From: JAGNLA01 sp964472265
Lineage (GTDB): Bacteria > Caldisericota > Caldisericia > JAAYUI01
DNA: 5,240 nucleotides
Assembly (NCBI GenBank): GCA_964472265.1
Contig: CAYYJO010000091.1
Coordinates: 1-5,240 of the forward strand
Reading direction: 5' to 3'
A program made the translations under genes and the position numbers. The notes beneath the pieces were generated by a model that was not told the origin of the DNA, searched no databases, and saw nothing but the letters and a program-made list of their open reading frames with translations. The stretch's first letter is position 1. Each line of letters starts with the position of its first letter. Shown piece after piece: positions 3,875 to 5,240 of this stretch.

Positions 3875-5240
3875 ATGAGAAAGTTAATCACGTTAGGAGT
3901 TACAGCCGCACTGGCCCTTGCCCTTCTGAGTCCGCTTGCAACCATCAGCAACGTAATGGCAGAGACAAAGACAGCACTTTTTGCCATAACCAGATGGATC
4001 CCGCTAGGACAAGACAGACAGGGCCAGACACTGCCAAACGGCAGACAGGTGCCGTGGACATACGGTTCAGAGTGGTGGGGAAGGTCAGGATATCAGATGC
4101 CGTCCCAGCCAAGATACTGGACAATTGTGTACCTTACGGTCATACCTGCCGGTGGACAGTCTACCGAGAAGGATGAGATGAAGTGCATCCTTGATGACCA
4201 AAACAGGATTTGGCTCGATCCAGACGGGATCTTCCACAACCCGTACGAGAGGGAGAAACCGGATCCACCGGGACAGTGCTACCCGGCAAACCTGAAAGCC
4301 GACAACACGACAGCCAACAATACTATGGGGCCATACGAAGTCGGCGACTATGTAAACTTTTTCCACGACAAGGGCTACTGGTTCTCAAGGCTCTCGACCT
4401 ACCCGCTCCACCAGCCCTACACCTTCCCCTACAACTTCTCGGGAAGACTGATGAAGTTTGGAAGCGCCAGCCTCAGTGGACAGGGCAACGCCCTCATTCT
4501 CGCTGATGTTCTCACGACATCATGCGACCCGTCGATCTACTATAACCTCTCGGTTGAGTCAGATTTGTGGGAAGGAATGATCCCGTCAGTTTCAGCTGCA
4601 ACGCTTTACAATCCTGAAAACCCGACTTCAAGGATGTCCCAGCGCATCAACAAGGCGACAGCCCTTGGCGCAACCTCGGGCGATTTCAACGTTCCAGCAA
4701 CCACTTTCATGAACCTGAAGCTCAACTACAGGGAATACATCGGAATCGAAATCTTCAAAGATGACGGCGTAAACAACATCAACAACGGAACCGGCACATG
4801 TTTTGCCCAGAACCTAAATGATGACTACAAGGCCGGAGTGTCTTGCGAAGATTACATAGGCGCTCAGGGTTCGTCCTCAAACGACATCGATGTTGGAATT
4901 TCTCTTAGGCCTTTCCCGACAACGTTCATGTTCTACGATGCCGGTGGGCTTGGTTTTGGCTGCGGTGAAGCCATTTACGACAACCAGAACAACAATCCCG
5001 ACGTCTTCAACAACCAGATCGTAAACGTCGGCGACGTGAGAATGACCACCGTCACAGTTTCAATCGGTGGCGGAATTGTTACTTACAACGCTGGATCAGT
5101 CGTCACTTCAGGCGACGTAGACAACGGCTTCATTCTTTCGGCAATCGCAAACGTCGGCTACTTTGATTCAGACAACGACGGAAACTTCAAGGAAGGCGAG
5201 TGGGTCTATCAGGATGCTGACCTCAGCGCCTCAGTAACAC
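3875..5240 (+). CDS. Large secreted or surface protein of unknown family, 3' end outside the window
   Basis: The frame is open for 455 codons and runs off the window. Residues 1-29 are a typical signal peptide: MRK, a hydrophobic core rich in Ala/Leu, and a VMA cleavage site before Glu30. The mature part is polar, rich in Asn, Asp, Gly, Tyr and Trp, and has no further membrane segment. It has six cysteines (104, 135, 217, 309, 324, 363) that could form disulfides outside the cell. A textbook EF-hand-like loop occurs at 431-442: Asp at positions 1, 3 and 5, Gly at 6 and Glu at 12 (DSDNDGNFKEGE), suggesting calcium binding as in dockerins and surface proteins. The stretch at about 385-430 (GDVRMTTVTVS...YNAGSVVTSGDVDNG) looks like a beta-rich unit that might repeat downstream. 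I do not recognise the family; an S-layer or cell-surface protein is the best guess. Codon use matches the upstream genes. It has its own ribosome site behind the htrA terminator. Confidence 0.85.
   Translation, partial: MRKLITLGVTAALALALLSPLATISNVMAETKTALFAITRWIPLGQDRQGQTLPNGRQVPWTYGSEWWGRSGYQMPSQPRYWTIVYLTVIPAGGQSTEKDEMKCILDDQNRIWLDPDGIFHNPYEREKPDPPGQCYPANLKADNTTANNTMGPYEVGDYVNFFHDKGYWFSRLSTYPLHQPYTFPYNFSGRLMKFGSASLSGQGNALILADVLTTSCDPSIYYNLSVESDLWEGMIPSVSAATLYNPENPTSRMSQRINKATALGATSGDFNVPATTFMNLKLNYREYIGIEIFKDDGVNNINNGTGTCFAQNLNDDYKAGVSCEDYIGAQGSSSNDIDVGISLRPFPTTFMFYDAGGLGFGCGEAIYDNQNNNPDVFNNQIVNVGDVRMTTVTVSIGGGIVTYNAGSVVTSGDVDNGFILSAIANVGYFDSDNDGNFKEGEWVYQDADLSASVT

Overview
The window looks like ordinary bacterial chromosome of moderate GC with an AT-rich leader. 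Gene starts carry strong AGGAGG-type ribosome binding sites, the main promoter is sigma70-like, and a hairpin terminator closes the operon. Arginine is often encoded by AGA/AGG and serine by TCA in all four genes, so they appear native to one genome. The HtrA protease has a cytoplasmic tail plus one transmembrane anchor, a form common in single-membrane bacteria. That is only a weak hint, and I cannot assign a phylum.

Layout. Positions 4-243 hold a MITE-like repeat with imperfect terminal inverted repeats and an internal perfect hairpin. Positions 244-612 contain no gene that I can support, only a hairpin, a diverged direct repeat and AT-rich DNA. Positions 613-646 hold a compact control site: a perfect 17-nt dyad that contains the -35 box of a strong promoter. 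Three tightly packed genes follow on the + strand: a BlaI/MecI-type repressor (654-1076), a BlaR1-like M56 membrane metalloprotease (1066-2172) and a membrane-anchored HtrA/DegP serine protease with one PDZ domain (2184-3608). A GC-rich hairpin terminator (3638-3662) ends the unit. After a 266-bp gap with an 8-bp inverted repeat, a fourth gene (3875 to beyond the window end) encodes a large secreted protein of unknown family, with a signal peptide and an EF-hand-like calcium loop.

How the genes may work together (inference). In staphylococcal bla/mec systems, BlaR1 senses beta-lactam outside the cell and its cytoplasmic zinc protease triggers loss of the BlaI repressor. Here the same repressor-protease pair lacks the penicillin-binding sensor domain, and the third gene is an envelope quality-control protease rather than a beta-lactamase. 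The most economical reading is an autoregulated, proteolysis-driven envelope-stress switch whose output is HtrA. The metalloprotease keeps only a tail of about 67 residues outside the membrane as a possible sensor. The secreted protein next door could be a client of HtrA, but only adjacency supports that.
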